Source: Roseococcus pinisoli (lineage in GTDB: Bacteria > Pseudomonadota > Alphaproteobacteria > Acetobacterales > Acetobacteraceae). Taken from it: DNA of 64,000 nucleotides. The first letter of the stretch is position 1. Every line of letters begins with the position of its first letter. The notes under the pieces are model-generated. The model was not told the DNA's origin and did no database searches. It saw only the letters and a list, made by a program, of their open reading frames with translations. The position numbers and the translations under genes are program-made. This document shows positions 39,913 to 49,227 of the stretch, one piece after another. Location of the stretch: positions 484,969 to 548,968 of the forward strand of contig NZ_JAHCDA010000003.1 in NCBI RefSeq assembly GCF_018413645.1. Reading direction: 5' to 3'.

Positions 39913-41049
39913 ATGCGATTTGACCTGCCGGACACCCCGCCGGATTCCGAGGCCCTGCGCGCGGAATTGCGCGCCTTCCTGAGCGAGGCGGGCCGGAACT
40001 GGTCGCCCGGAACACGCGCGCGCTCCTGGATGGGATTCAACCGCGGCTTCTCGCGCCAGGTGGGCGAGCGCGGCTGGATCGGCATGACCTGGCCGAAGAA
40101 GTACGGCGGCCATGAGCGCAGCAGCCTCGAGCGGATCGTCGTGCTGGAGGAGATGCTGGCGGTGGGCGCCCCGGTCGGCGCGCATTGGATCGGCGACCGG
40201 CAGTCCGGCCCCCTTATCCTGCGCCTCGGCACCGAGGAGCAGCGGCTGCGCATCCTGCCGGGTATCGCGCGCGGCGAACTGGCCTTCTGCATCGGCCTCT
40301 CCGAACCCGATGCGGGCAGCGACCTGGCCGCGCTGCGCACCAAGGCCGAGCGCGACTCCAACGGCTGGGTGCTGAACGGCCGCAAGATCTGGACGACCTT
40401 CGCCCATAAGAGCGACTACATGATTGCGCTGGTGCGGACCTCGCCCGCGCCCGAGGGCGGCTCCCGCCATGCCGGGCTTTCGCAGTTCCTCGTGGACCTC
40501 ACGCTGCCGGGCATCACCATCCGCCCCATCCGCGACCTCGCGGGCGAGGACAGCTTCAACGAGGTCACCTTCGACGACGTGAAGCTGCGCCCCGACGACC
40601 TGCTGGGCCAGGAGGGCGCCGGCTGGGCCCAGGCCACTTCCGAGCTCGGCTTTGAGCGCAGTGGCCCCGACCGCTACCTCTCCTCCTTCCCCGCGCTCTC
40701 GACCGGCATCGACGCCTTGAACGCCGCGCCGCAGCCGGGCGCCGAGGTCACGATCGGCCGCATGGTCGCGCGCCTGGCCACGCTGCGCGGCATGTCGCTC
40801 TCGGTGGGCGGCATGCTGGAACGCGGCGAATCGCCGCAGGTCGAGGCCGCGCTGGTGAAGGATGCCGGCAACCTCTTCGAACAGGCGCTGCCGGAGCATC
40901 TGCGCAACCTGCTCGACCCCGGCGATGCCTCGCCGGAGCTGCGCGAGATGCTGGGCGTCCTGGCGCAACTGGCGCCCACCTTCAGCCTGCGCGGCGGCAC
41001 GCGGGAGATCCTGCGCGGCATCATCGCGCGCGACCTGGGGCTTCGCTGA
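39913..41049 (+). CDS. Acyl-CoA dehydrogenase (large partner)
   Basis: This 378-residue FAD enzyme has the standard fold: helical N domain, beta barrel with FCIGLSEPDAGSDLAALRTKA (FAD site), NGRKIWTTFAHKSDYMIALVRT, and C-terminal helices ending LRGGTREILRGIIARDLGL. It oxidises an acyl-CoA at C2-C3. It overlaps the next dehydrogenase by one base (TGATG at 41047-41051), which suggests the two form a complex. A 106-bp upstream gap contains the operon promoter. Confidence 0.9.
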   Translation: MRFDLPDTPPDSEALRAELRAFLSEAGRNWSPGTRARSWMGFNRGFSRQVGERGWIGMTWPKKYGGHERSSLERIVVLEEMLAVGAPVGAHWIGDRQSGPLILRLGTEEQRLRILPGIARGELAFCIGLSEPDAGSDLAALRTKAERDSNGWVLNGRKIWTTFAHKSDYMIALVRTSPAPEGGSRHAGLSQFLVDLTLPGITIRPIRDLAGEDSFNEVTFDDVKLRPDDLLGQEGAGWAQATSELGFERSGPDRYLSSFPALSTGIDALNAAPQPGAEVTIGRMVARLATLRGMSLSVGGMLERGESPQVEAALVKDAGNLFEQALPEHLRNLLDPGDASPELREMLGVLAQLAPTFSLRGGTREILRGIIARDLGLR

Positions 41050-42050
41050 TGAACGACCTGCGTTCGATCCTCACCGAACAGGTGGATCGCCTCATCGGCG
41101 ATGCCGGCGGCATCGCGCTGCTGCGCCAGATCGAGGCCGGCGAATGGCCGGCGGAGCTCTGGGCCGGGCTGGAGGCGCAGGGCCTGGCCCTGGCCCTGGT
41201 GCCCGAGGCGGCCGGCGGCGTCGGCCTCTCCTGGGGCGATGCGGCGGCGATCTGGCAGGTGCTCGGCCGCCATGGCGCGCCGGCGCCCATCGCCGAGACC
41301 ATGCTGGCCGGCGCGCTGCTGGCCAGCGCCGGCATCGAGGTGCCGGAAGGCCCGCTCGGCCTCGCCTGCGGCAGCGCCGCGGTTCCCTATGGCCGGCATG
41401 TCGCGCGGATCGTGCTGCTGGAAGGCAACACGGTCGCGCTGCATGAGCCGGGCGAGATCCGCCCCGCCGGCAATGTCGGCCGCGAGCCGCGCGACGCCGT
41501 GATGCCCGGCCCGCGCATCGCCCGCGCCCTGCTGCCCAACGAGTTCGGCCCGCGCGCCGGGCTGCTGGGTCGCGCGCTGATCCGTTCCGCCGTGATCGCG
41601 GGCGCGCTGGAGCGCGTGCTGGCGCTGACGGTGGACTGGGCGAATACCCGCAAGCAGTTCGGCCGCCCGATCGGCAAGTTCCAGGCGGTGCAGCAGCAGC
41701 TCGCCGCCATGGCGGGCGAGGTCGCGGCCGTGAGCGTCGCCGTCGGCCAGGCCGCCCGCGCCGCGGATGCGCATGGCCTGTCGGGCGCCGCCTTCGAGAT
41801 CGGCTGCGCGAAGGTCGTGGCCGGGGAGGCTGCGACGCTGGGCGCGGCCACGGCGCACCAGGTCTTCGCCGCCATCGGCATCACCGAGGAGCATGAGCTC
41901 CACCACTTCACCCGCCGCCTCTGGTCCTGGCGGGAGGAGGGCGGCACCGAGCGCTTCTGGGCCGCCGAGATCGGCCGCGCGGCGTTGTCGCGCGGCGGCG
42001 CGAATCTCTGGCCCGACCTTACCGCCCGCGATCCACAGGGAAGCAACTGA
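41049..42050 (+). CDS. Acyl-CoA dehydrogenase (small partner)
   Basis: This 333-residue acyl-CoA dehydrogenase lacks part of the usual N-terminal helical domain and has C-terminal features LTVDWANTRKQFGRPIGKFQAVQQQLA (family signature) and HHFTRRLWSWREEGGTERFWAAEIG. Pairs of this kind are known to form alpha2beta2 heterotetramers in sterol side-chain degradation (FadE/ChsE pairs), in which one subunit lacks some catalytic parts. Here this is inference from size, order and coupling. Confidence 0.85.
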   Translation: MNDLRSILTEQVDRLIGDAGGIALLRQIEAGEWPAELWAGLEAQGLALALVPEAAGGVGLSWGDAAAIWQVLGRHGAPAPIAETMLAGALLASAGIEVPEGPLGLACGSAAVPYGRHVARIVLLEGNTVALHEPGEIRPAGNVGREPRDAVMPGPRIARALLPNEFGPRAGLLGRALIRSAVIAGALERVLALTVDWANTRKQFGRPIGKFQAVQQQLAAMAGEVAAVSVAVGQAARAADAHGLSGAAFEIGCAKVVAGEAATLGAATAHQVFAAIGITEEHELHHFTRRLWSWREEGGTERFWAAEIGRAALSRGGANLWPDLTARDPQGSN

Positions 42051-42853
42051 TGAGCGATTTTCTTCTGATCGAGCAGCACGGCCCGGTCGTCACCATCACC
42101 CTCAACGCGCCCGAGCGCCGCAACGCGATCTCGAGCTTCTCGGATTGCGACGAGGTGGAGGATGCCTGCCGCCGCATCACGCGGGACGAGAGCGTGCGCT
42201 GCGTCATCGTGACCGGCGCCGACCCTGCCTTCTGCGCGGGCGGCGACCTCAAGGGCATGCGCGATCGCACCGGCATCATGGCGGCGACGAGCGCGGCCGA
42301 GATGCGCGAGAATTATCGCCGCGGCATCCAGCGCATCCCGCTGGCGCTGTGGGAGCTCGACGTGCCGACCATCGCCGCCATCAATGGCCCGGCGATCGGC
42401 GCAGGCCTCGACCTCGCCTGCATGTGCGACATGCGCATCGCCAGCGAGAAGGCGATCTTCGCGGAGAGCTTCGTGCGCGTCGGCATCGTGCCCGGCGACG
42501 GCGGCGCCTGGCTGCTGCCGCGCGCGGTCGGCCTCGCCATGGCGGCCGAGATGTCCTTCACCGGTGATCCGCTGAACGCCGAGCAGGGGCTGGCCGCGCG
42601 CCTCGTCTCGCGCGTCGTGCCGCATGCGGAGCTGCTGCCGGCGGCGAAGGAGCTGGCCGCGCGCGTGGCGAAGAACCCGCCGCAGGTGCTGCGCATGACC
42701 AAGCGGCTGCTGCGCGAGGGGCAGCATATGTCGCTGCCCTCGCTGCTCGAGCTGTCGGCCGCCTATCAGGCGATCGCGCAGGAGACCGAGGATCACAAGG
42801 AGGCGGTGAACGCCATGCTGGGCAAGCGCGCCCCGGTCTTCACCGGGCGCTGA
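42050..42853 (+). CDS. Enoyl-CoA hydratase
   Basis: This 267-residue crotonase-fold protein has an AGGDLKG oxyanion segment and AINGPAIGAGLDLACMCD. The Glu144 position is Asp here, and the second acid is kept in AESFVRVGIVPGDGG. It hydrates trans-enoyl-CoA from the dehydrogenases. It overlaps the previous gene by one base (TGATG), completing a three-gene coupled operon. A strong hairpin follows its stop. Confidence 0.9.
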   Translation: MSDFLLIEQHGPVVTITLNAPERRNAISSFSDCDEVEDACRRITRDESVRCVIVTGADPAFCAGGDLKGMRDRTGIMAATSAAEMRENYRRGIQRIPLALWELDVPTIAAINGPAIGAGLDLACMCDMRIASEKAIFAESFVRVGIVPGDGGAWLLPRAVGLAMAAEMSFTGDPLNAEQGLAARLVSRVVPHAELLPAAKELAARVAKNPPQVLRMTKRLLREGQHMSLPSLLELSAAYQAIAQETEDHKEAVNAMLGKRAPVFTGR

Positions 42854-42862
42854 GCCAAAGTC

Positions 42863-42888
42863 CGGCGCGGGGAAGGATCCCCGCGCCG
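42863..42888. terminator. Bidirectional terminator-like hairpin, enoyl-CoA hydratase / SDR
   Basis: CGGCGCGGGGA, loop AGGA, and its 11-bp perfect complement lie between two convergent stops. Confidence 0.6.
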
Positions 42889-42901
42889 CTCTGGCCGAGG
42901 T

Positions 42902-43660
42902 TCAGCCGCGGCCTTCCCACGGCATCAGGTTGGCCTTCACCGTCAGGAAGGGCACGTTCGCCTCGGGCGTCACGCTGTCCATGAAGACGATGGCATTGGC
43001 CACGTTCTGCACGTCCATCGTCGCCTCGACCAGCAGCTCGCCATTGGGCTGCTTCACGCCCTTGGTCATGCGCTGCGTCATGTTGGTCGCGGCATTGCCG
43101 ATGTCGATCTGCCCGGCGGCGATGTTGTACTTCCGCCCGTCCAGGATCAGCTGCTTCGTGAGGCCCGTGATCGCGTGCTTCGTCGAGGTGTAGGCCACGC
43201 TGTCCGGCCGCGGCGTATGCGCGCTGATCGAGCCGTTGTTGATGATGCGCCCGCCCTGCGGCGACTGCTCCTTCATCATGCGGAAGGCCTGCTGCGCGCA
43301 GAGGAAGGAGCCGGTGAGGTTCACCGCCACCACCTGCAGCCACTTCTCGACCGGAAGGTCCTCGAAGAGATAGCCCTGCACGCCCATGCCGGCGTTGTTG
43401 AACAGCAGGTCGCAGCGGCCCCACTTCGACTTCACGGCCGCGAACAGCTTCTCCACGCCCTCGGGCGAGGAAACGTCGGTCGCTACCGGCAGAGCATTGC
43501 CGGAATTCGCGCCGGCCATCTGCGCCGTCTCTTCCAGCGCATCCTGGCGGCGCGCCGCCAGCGCCACCCGATAGCCGGCCTTCAGCAGGCCCAGCGCCGC
43601 GGCGCGCCCGATGCCCGTGCTCGCCCCCGTCACCACCGCGACTTTACCCGTCATGACCAT
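42902..43660 (-). CDS. Short-chain dehydrogenase/reductase
   Basis: A 252-residue SDR with the Rossmann motif TGASTGIG (residues 11-18), NNAG, catalytic Ser in NNGSISAH and YxxxK in YTSTKHA. It likely oxidises or reduces a hydroxyl on a small metabolite; the partner LigI-like gene is divergent. ATG 43660 has GGGAG 4-5 nt upstream and ATG 43654 has it about 10 nt upstream, so either may start the protein (252 or 250 residues). Confidence 0.9.
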   Translation of the reverse strand: MVMTGKVAVVTGASTGIGRAAALGLLKAGYRVALAARRQDALEETAQMAGANSGNALPVATDVSSPEGVEKLFAAVKSKWGRCDLLFNNAGMGVQGYLFEDLPVEKWLQVVAVNLTGSFLCAQQAFRMMKEQSPQGGRIINNGSISAHTPRPDSVAYTSTKHAITGLTKQLILDGRKYNIAAGQIDIGNAATNMTQRMTKGVKQPNGELLVEATMDVQNVANAIVFMDSVTPEANVPFLTVKANLMPWEGRG

Positions 43661-43729
43661 CTCTCTCCCAGAAGGGTTGAATTGCGGCCCGAGATTGCGT
43701 CGGCGCCGCCGTCGCCGCAATCTAACGTC

Positions 43730-44602
43730 ATGGAAAAGAACCTCCAATTCGACTGTGTCCCCGCCAATGCGCGGACGAATGCGCCGCGCGAGAAGGCGCC
43801 CCCCGGCAGCTGCGACAGCCATTTCCATATCTTCGGCCCCTATGACCGCTTCCCGATGAGCCCGACGCGGCCCTACACGCCGCCGGCCGCGCTGATCGAC
43901 CATTACCTCGACATGGCGGGCACTATTGGCCTCGACCGCCGGGTGGTGGTGCAGGCCAGCGTCTACGGCACCGACAATCGCGTCACGATGGATGCCGTCG
44001 CCCGCTTCGGGCGGGACACGGCCCGCGCCGTGGTGGTGGTGGATGACAGCGCCATGCCGCAGGAGCTTCAGCGCCTGGCGGATGAGGGCGCCGTCGGCGT
44101 GCGCTTCAACGCCGTCAGCGGCAATGGCACGCCCGTCGAGCAGCTCGAGAGCCTGGCCCGGCGCGTGGCGCCCCTCGGCTGGCACATCCAGCTCTACATG
44201 AAGGGCGCGCAGGTGAAGGAGCTCGAGCCCGTGCTCGCGAAGCTGCCCGTGCCGATCGTGCTGGACCACATGGCCGGCGTGAATGCCGCCGACGGGCCGG
44301 ATGGCGAGGAGCTCGCGGCCGCGCTGCGCCTGCTGGAGGGCGGCCACGCCTGGGTGAAGCTCTGCGGCTATCGCGCCAGCCGCCCGCCCTACGACAACCT
44401 GGCGCCGATCGCCCGGCGCTTCGCCGCGGCGGCGCCGGAGCGCTGCGTCTGGGGGACCGACTGGCCCCATACCCAGTTCGAGACCGCCGCGGAGATGACC
44501 GACGACGGCATGCTGCTCGACTGGCTCTTCGACTGGGTGCCCGATGCGGAGCTGCGCGAGAAGATCCTGGTGACCACCCCGGCCGAGCTCTACCGCTTCT
44601 GA
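43730..44602 (+). CDS. Amidohydrolase family protein, LigI (2-pyrone-4,6-dicarboxylate hydrolase)-like
   Basis: A 290-residue TIM-barrel hydrolase. [27 protein letters not shown] near the N-terminus, IVLDHMAGV and GTDWPHTQF match PDC hydrolase (LigI) and its TIM-barrel lactonase relatives. LigI opens a lactone in lignin-derived aromatic catabolism. No other lig genes are here, so the real lactone is unknown. It is divergent from the SDR with 69 bp between starts. Confidence 0.85.
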   Translation: MEKNLQFDCVPANARTNAPREKAPPGSCDSHFHIFGPYDRFPMSPTRPYTPPAALIDHYLDMAGTIGLDRRVVVQASVYGTDNRVTMDAVARFGRDTARAVVVVDDSAMPQELQRLADEGAVGVRFNAVSGNGTPVEQLESLARRVAPLGWHIQLYMKGAQVKELEPVLAKLPVPIVLDHMAGVNAADGPDGEELAAALRLLEGGHAWVKLCGYRASRPPYDNLAPIARRFAAAAPERCVWGTDWPHTQFETAAEMTDDGMLLDWLFDWVPDAELREKILVTTPAELYRF

Positions 44603-44612
44603 CGAGGCCAAG

Positions 44613-44635
44613 CGGCCCGGCCTGTTGCCGGGCCG
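44613..44635 (+). terminator. Stem-loop downstream of the LigI-like gene
   Basis: CGGCCCGGC and its complement pair over 9 bp with a 5-nt loop, 10 bp after the stop. Confidence 0.5.
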
Positions 44636-44748
44636 TGACGGATTGCCCGATGGCGGGGCGCGACATGGACGCGCGGGGCCGGCCCGGCTAGGCACGGCGC
44701 CGGAGGCGCGTCGCCCGCGCCGGATCAATCCCGCATCGGAACACGACC

Positions 44749-45699
44749 ATGACCAGCGACAAGCCGCTTCCCGTACTCGCGACCCATAGCGGCAAGTTCC
44801 ACTGCGACGAGGTCTTCGCCTACGCCGTGCTGCGCCTGGCGCTCGGCCTGCGGGAACCGGGGCGCGACCACGTTCTGCTCCGCACCCGCAAGCCGGAGGC
44901 CATCGCCTCGGCCGATATCGTCTGGGATGTGGGCTTCGTTTTCGACGAGGCCACGAGCCGCTTCGACCATCACCAGCGCGGCGCCCCGCTGCGTGCCGAC
45001 GGCACGCCCTATTCCTCCGCCGGCCTGATCTGGCGGGTCTATGGCGAGCGTGCCGTGGCGGCGCTGCTGAAGGAAGGCGGCGCGGAGGGCTTCGCGCCCG
45101 CCATCGCCGCCGAGATCGACGAGACGGTCGTGCGGCGGATCGACGAGAACGACAACGGCGTGGCAGCCGACGGCCCCGTCCGTTCCGATACGCTCGGGCT
45201 CGCCTCGCTGGTCGGGGACTTCAATCCGAGCTGGGATGAAGCCACGGCGAACGGCGCCACCGCCGGCGATGCGGCCTTCCTGGAGGCGGCGGCGCTGGTT
45301 TCCGGCATCCTGGGCCGGCGCGTCGATGGGCTGCGGGCCCGCCTGGCGGCCGAGGCCCTGGTGCTCGCCGCCCATGCGGCGGCGGAGGATCCGCGCATCC
45401 TGGTGCTCGAGCGTGGGATGCCCTGGAAGAACGTGGTCTTCTCGCACGACCTTCCCGTGCTCTTCACCGTCTCCCCCGCCTCCAACGGCAACTGGATGCT
45501 GGACACGGTGCCGCCGGAGCCGGGCTCCTTCGCCCAGCGCCTGCCGCTGCCCGAGGCCTGGGCCGGCCTGGATGCCGAGGCGCTGGCCGCCGAGACGGGC
45601 GTCGGCGATGCCGTCTTCGTGCATCTGCGGCGCTTCGTGGGCGCCGCCAAGTCGCGCGACGGGGCGGTGGAGCTGGCGCGCAAGGCCATGGCGGCCTGA
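44749..45699 (+). CDS. MYG1 family protein (predicted metal-dependent 3'-5' exonuclease)
   Basis: A 316-residue protein with motifs of the MYG1/UPF0160 family: [19 protein letters not shown] near the start, [17 protein letters not shown] and the metal-binding FDHHQRGAP (DHH-like). Eukaryotic MYG1 is a 3'-5' RNA exonuclease in nucleus and mitochondria. Bacterial roles are little known, probably in RNA processing or phosphoester hydrolysis. ATG 44749 is preceded by only a weak ribosome-binding site. Confidence 0.85.
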   Translation: MTSDKPLPVLATHSGKFHCDEVFAYAVLRLALGLREPGRDHVLLRTRKPEAIASADIVWDVGFVFDEATSRFDHHQRGAPLRADGTPYSSAGLIWRVYGERAVAALLKEGGAEGFAPAIAAEIDETVVRRIDENDNGVAADGPVRSDTLGLASLVGDFNPSWDEATANGATAGDAAFLEAAALVSGILGRRVDGLRARLAAEALVLAAHAAAEDPRILVLERGMPWKNVVFSHDLPVLFTVSPASNGNWMLDTVPPEPGSFAQRLPLPEAWAGLDAEALAAETGVGDAVFVHLRRFVGAAKSRDGAVELARKAMAA

Positions 45700-45706
45700 G
45701 GGGAAG

Positions 45707-45729
45707 GGCCCGCCGCGATCCGGCGGGCC
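45707..45729. terminator. Bidirectional terminator-like hairpin, MYG1 / GNAT
   Basis: GGCCCGCCG, loop CGATC, and its complementary 9-bp arm lie between two convergent stops. Confidence 0.55.
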
Positions 45730-45737
45730 GCCGTCTT

Positions 45738-46166
45738 CTAGAGCTTCTTGCGGTACCAGATGCGCGAATGGCCCGGCGGCATTCCATCCAGCCGCCCGGC
45801 CTCGATCCAGCCGTTCCGCTGCCAGAACTTGGGAGCGTGGAAGCTGAAGGTGTCGGTATAGGCGTCCGTGCAGCCGCGCTCCCGGGCGATCGCCTCGGCA
45901 CGGGTCAGGAGCTCGGTGCCCAGGCCCTGGCCACGCACGCCCGATGACAGCCAGAGCCAGTCGATGAAGAGCCAGTTCCAGTAGGTCAGGCCCAGCAGGC
46001 CGCCCTTCACCACCTCGTTCTCGTCGCGGGCCAGGACGGTGACGGGCTCGCGGTCATAGGGGCCGCCGCGCTCCTGATTGTAGGAATGCAGGCCGCGCTG
46101 GATGGCGGCAACGGCTTCCAGCTCCGGATAATCGTCGTCGCTGATGGTGAGCTTCGGGGCGTCCAT
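45738..46166 (-). CDS. GNAT family N-acetyltransferase
   Basis: A 142-residue single-domain acetyltransferase. The acetyl-CoA pyrophosphate loop VRGQGLGTELL is in motif A. The substrate (an amine or amino acid of unknown kind) cannot be deduced. It lies 40 bp downstream of the ParA gene on the same strand and probably shares its transcript. Confidence 0.88.
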   Translation of the reverse strand: MDAPKLTISDDDYPELEAVAAIQRGLHSYNQERGGPYDREPVTVLARDENEVVKGGLLGLTYWNWLFIDWLWLSSGVRGQGLGTELLTRAEAIARERGCTDAYTDTFSFHAPKFWQRNGWIEAGRLDGMPPGHSRIWYRKKL

Positions 46167-46206
46167 TACGCGAAGCGCCTTCGGATGGGGTTAGTCATGG
46201 GGTGAG

Positions 46207-46833
46207 TTATTGGGCCGTCAGCTTCCGGAGGGAAGAGGCGAGGGTCCTCATCTCGTCGGCGGCGGCGCTGCGCGGGTTGCTTTCCGTGACGCCGAGGCCG
46301 AGCGCGAAGGCCGTCGCGAAGGCGGAACGGTTGCCCAGCGTCTCCTTCATCACGGGCGCCTTCCGGCGGGCCAGCTCCGCCGTCACCACATCCCGCAGAC
46401 GGCCGGTGGGCGGCATCCGGTTCAGCACGATCCGGTAAGGCTTCTTCTCATCCTCGGCGAGCTTGATGGTGGCCTCGGCGGCCCAGAGGTCGGGCAGGGA
46501 GGGCTGCAGCGGGATCAGCACGATATCGGCCGCGCGGACGGCGATGCGGGCATCGGTATCGGCATGGGGCGGCGTGTCGAGCACCACGAAGTCGGCCGAG
46601 CGCCGGTGCCGGTCGATCGCGCTGCTGAGCCGCCAGCCGGAGGAGGCCTCGAATTCCAGCGGCGCGGTGCCCTCCGCGCGTAGCCCATACCAGCGGACGA
46701 GGCTCTGCTGGGGGTCGCTGTCGAGCAGGACGACCTTCTTTCCGGGAAATCCCAGGGCAACAGCCAGGTTGGCAGCCAGGGTGGACTTGCCCGCTCCTCC
46801 CTTCTGCTGCGCGACGGCGATGATGACAGCCAA
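46207..46833 (-). CDS. Orphan ParA family ATPase
   Basis: A 208-residue deviant-Walker ATPase (KGGAGKST, residues 11-18; switch segments DSDPQQSL and DTPPHADTD). Such short ParA proteins position plasmids, chromosome origins or protein clusters. No ParB gene or parS-like site is adjacent. The neighbouring GNAT and racemase-like genes do not define its cargo; it may be a MipZ-, ParC- or PpfA-like positioning protein. Confidence 0.9.
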   Translation of the reverse strand: MAVIIAVAQQKGGAGKSTLAANLAVALGFPGKKVVLLDSDPQQSLVRWYGLRAEGTAPLEFEASSGWRLSSAIDRHRRSADFVVLDTPPHADTDARIAVRAADIVLIPLQPSLPDLWAAEATIKLAEDEKKPYRIVLNRMPPTGRLRDVVTAELARRKAPVMKETLGNRSAFATAFALGLGVTESNPRSAAADEMRTLASSLRKLTAQ

Positions 46834-46866
46834 GGCAGGAGCTCCTGCGATTCGGGAGAGGGCAGT

Positions 46867-47496
46867 CTACCCGGTTTTGCGCGCCTGTACGGCCGCGCGT
46901 GCAGCCGCCATCACGCCGATGCCGGGGACCGTCAGCGGCGGATGGTCGGCCATCAGGGCGGCGGCGGGCGCCATCGAGGACTGGGCCAGCACCACCCGCC
47001 CTTCCAGCCCTGCCGCAGCATCGGCGATGCGGCCGAGATAGGCGCGCGTCTCTCCCGCCTGGAAAAGGCCCCAGGCGCCATGGACCATGTGCATGACGAC
47101 GCTGGCGCCCCGGCTCTTCGCCGCCGCCTCGAAGAGGTGCCGGGTCGTCTCGCGCGTGGTCGGCGCGGTGTAGAGGACGTGGACGGTGCCGCCGGCGCGC
47201 GTCGCGGCCTCGGCCAGCGCGCCGTCTGCCCGCAGGACGGGCTTGGGCGCATCCCGCACCTGTCCGGCCGCGGCGCCGATGGTGGAGCAGGTGAGCAGCA
47301 CGACATCCGCATGCCAGGCGAGGTCGCGCAGCAGGCTGGCGGCCTCGGCCAGGACTTCGGGCGTCGGCTCGCGCAGCAGGTCCGCGCGGATCTTGTGCGT
47401 CAGGCGCAGCGCGCCGCCGGGCAGGGCGGCAGCGGCCGTGTCGAAGAGCGAGGCGTTGCTCTCGGCGGTGTGCAGGCAGGCGATGGTGAGCGCCAC
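46867..47496 (-). CDS. Aspartate/glutamate racemase superfamily protein (one-cysteine)
   Basis: A 209-residue protein of the Asp/Glu/hydantoin racemase fold. The first catalytic cysteine is in VVLLTCSTIGAAA, but the second position reads LAQSSMAPAA with no cysteine. One-cysteine relatives often are isomerases, decarboxylases or non-catalytic. It follows the cytochrome gene by 7 bp and probably belongs to the same transcript. True racemase activity is unlikely. Confidence 0.75.
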   Translation of the reverse strand: MALTIACLHTAESNASLFDTAAAALPGGALRLTHKIRADLLREPTPEVLAEAASLLRDLAWHADVVLLTCSTIGAAAGQVRDAPKPVLRADGALAEAATRAGGTVHVLYTAPTTRETTRHLFEAAAKSRGASVVMHMVHGAWGLFQAGETRAYLGRIADAAAGLEGRVVLAQSSMAPAAALMADHPPLTVPGIGVMAAARAAVQARKTG

Positions 47497-47503
47497 GGGC
47501 GGA

Positions 47504-47857
47504 TCAGTTCAGAAAGGGGTTGCGGCCGCGCGGCGAGGCGCGCGGGCCGAAATGCTGGGCCAGGTAGTCCACGATCTGCCGGCGATCGGCCGCTTCCAGC
47601 GGATTCATGCCCTGCTTCTCCACCATCCAGTCCATCAGCCCGTCCCATTGTTCGCGCGTGAAGGCGCTGCGCCGGATGATCGCCGTGCTGTGGCAGGCCG
47701 AGCAGGCATAGAAGGTTTCCTCCTGCCCGTCGCCGGCCGGCAGGATCGAGGGATCCTCCGGCTCGGCCTCGGGCGCCGTCTGGGCGAAGGTCAGGTTGCC
47801 CACCGGCGGCAGGGCCAGGGGAAGCGCCAGGGCGAGGACCGCCAGCAAGGCCCGCAT
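47504..47857 (-). CDS. c-type cytochrome, probable SorB-like partner
   Basis: A 117-residue exported protein with a signal peptide (MRALLAVLALALPLALPPVGNLTFA) and one heme-attachment CSACH motif; the distal ligand is probably Met174-type in the second half, most likely Met in EKQGMNP. It overlaps the sulfite-oxidase-like gene by one base (TGATG), the usual arrangement for SorA/SorB, and should accept electrons from it in the periplasm. Confidence 0.88.
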   Translation of the reverse strand: MRALLAVLALALPLALPPVGNLTFAQTAPEAEPEDPSILPAGDGQEETFYACSACHSTAIIRRSAFTREQWDGLMDWMVEKQGMNPLEAADRRQIVDYLAQHFGPRASPRGRNPFLN

Positions 47858-49227
47858 CAGCCGACCAGGATCGCGGCGCGGTTGATCGCGTTCGCCGAAT
47901 AGCCCTGGGGGTTCCAGTTGGCGGCCGCGTGCGGCTGCATGCGGCCCTCGCTGTCGGTGGCGCGGTACCAGACCTCGAAGTAACCGTCCGAGGGGAGGGC
48001 GATGCGGCCCTGCCAGCGCTGCCAGGCGTGGCGGTTGGCCGGCGCCGCCACCTGCATCTCAGTCCAGGTGGCGCCGAAATCCACGCTGGCATGGACGGCG
48101 CGGGCCGTGAGGTCGCCGGCCCAGGCCGCGCCCCGCAGATCGAGGCTCCGCGTGCCCGCCGGCAGCCGCGAGCCATGCGCGTGGGAGGAGAGGATGGCCC
48201 GCACCGGCATGCTCTCGAGCTCGGCGAAGTCGGCGCCGTTGTTGTTGCTGCCCGGCACGATGGGCTTCACCGGCACGCGGTAGCTGGTGCCGCCCATGCC
48301 CGCGCCATCATGCACCTGGTTGCGGATCCAGATGCGGGTGAGCCATTTCTGGCTGAAGCTGCCGGGCCAACCCGGCGTGATCAGCCGCAGCGGCGCGCCG
48401 TGGATATGCGGGATCGCCTCGCCGTTCATGCGGAAGGCCAGGATCGTGTCCTCGTCCATGGCTTTGGCGATGCGCATGCCGCGGTTGATCGCCTGGCGGT
48501 CCGTGGCGCCCGAGAGATGCGGGTCCGCGCCGAAATGCCCGGTATAGATGGCGCTGGGCTTGAGGCCGGCGGCGTTCAGCACGTCGCGCAGGCGCACGCC
48601 GGTCCATTCGGCGTTGGAGATCGCGCCGTTGCCCCATTGGTTGCCGCGCGTCTGCGGCGCATAGGCGCCACGGCCATTGCCGCCGCATTCCATCTGCAGC
48701 TGCAGGGTGACGTTGGGGAATCGGCTGCGCAGCTCGCCGACCTTCAGGCTCAGCGGGGTATTCACCTCGCCGTCGATGGTCAGGGTCCAGGAATCCGGAT
48801 CGGTGACCGGCTCCGGCATCTGGCCGTTGTTGCGGATGAAGAAATTCTTGGCCGAGGTGACCGGCTCGTCGAGCTGATGCTCCGGCGTCTCCGCGACCAG
48901 CGGGCGGTCGCCGAGCAGGATGAGGTCGTTCTTGCCCGGCATGCGGAAGACCTGCGGTCCTGGCGCCGCGGCGCCCTGGGAGGTACCTCCGGGCGCAGCC
49001 GTACCTTGCGCCGCGGCGGGCCGCGCCAGCAGCTCGGGCAGGGTGCCGGCCGGCATGCGGGCCGCGAAGGGGATGGAGGCGCCGAGCGCGGCACCCATCG
49101 TCGCCAGGGCCGAGCCCTTCAGGGCGCCGCGGCGGCCCCAGGCCAACGCATCGGCACGTTCGGGGTCGTCACGGTACAGCTCCTGCAACGAGCGGTCCGG
49201 TGGGTTGGCTCTCTTGTTGGATGCCAT
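47857..49227 (-). CDS. Sulfite oxidase-like molybdopterin enzyme (SorA type), Tat-exported
   Basis: A 456-residue periplasmic enzyme. The Tat signal has WGRRGALKGSALATMGAA at about residues 30-50. The molybdenum ligand is the cysteine in LQMECGGNGRG, followed by GAISNAEWTGVRLRDVL and the C-terminal dimerisation domain. It oxidises sulfite or a similar oxo-anion and passes electrons to the adjacent cytochrome. The ATG has GGAGGA 5 nt upstream. It is divergent from the nnr gene with only 24 bp between starts. Confidence 0.9.
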   Translation of the reverse strand: MASNKRANPPDRSLQELYRDDPERADALAWGRRGALKGSALATMGAALGASIPFAARMPAGTLPELLARPAAAQGTAAPGGTSQGAAAPGPQVFRMPGKNDLILLGDRPLVAETPEHQLDEPVTSAKNFFIRNNGQMPEPVTDPDSWTLTIDGEVNTPLSLKVGELRSRFPNVTLQLQMECGGNGRGAYAPQTRGNQWGNGAISNAEWTGVRLRDVLNAAGLKPSAIYTGHFGADPHLSGATDRQAINRGMRIAKAMDEDTILAFRMNGEAIPHIHGAPLRLITPGWPGSFSQKWLTRIWIRNQVHDGAGMGGTSYRVPVKPIVPGSNNNGADFAELESMPVRAILSSHAHGSRLPAGTRSLDLRGAAWAGDLTARAVHASVDFGATWTEMQVAAPANRHAWQRWQGRIALPSDGYFEVWYRATDSEGRMQPHAAANWNPQGYSANAINRAAILVG

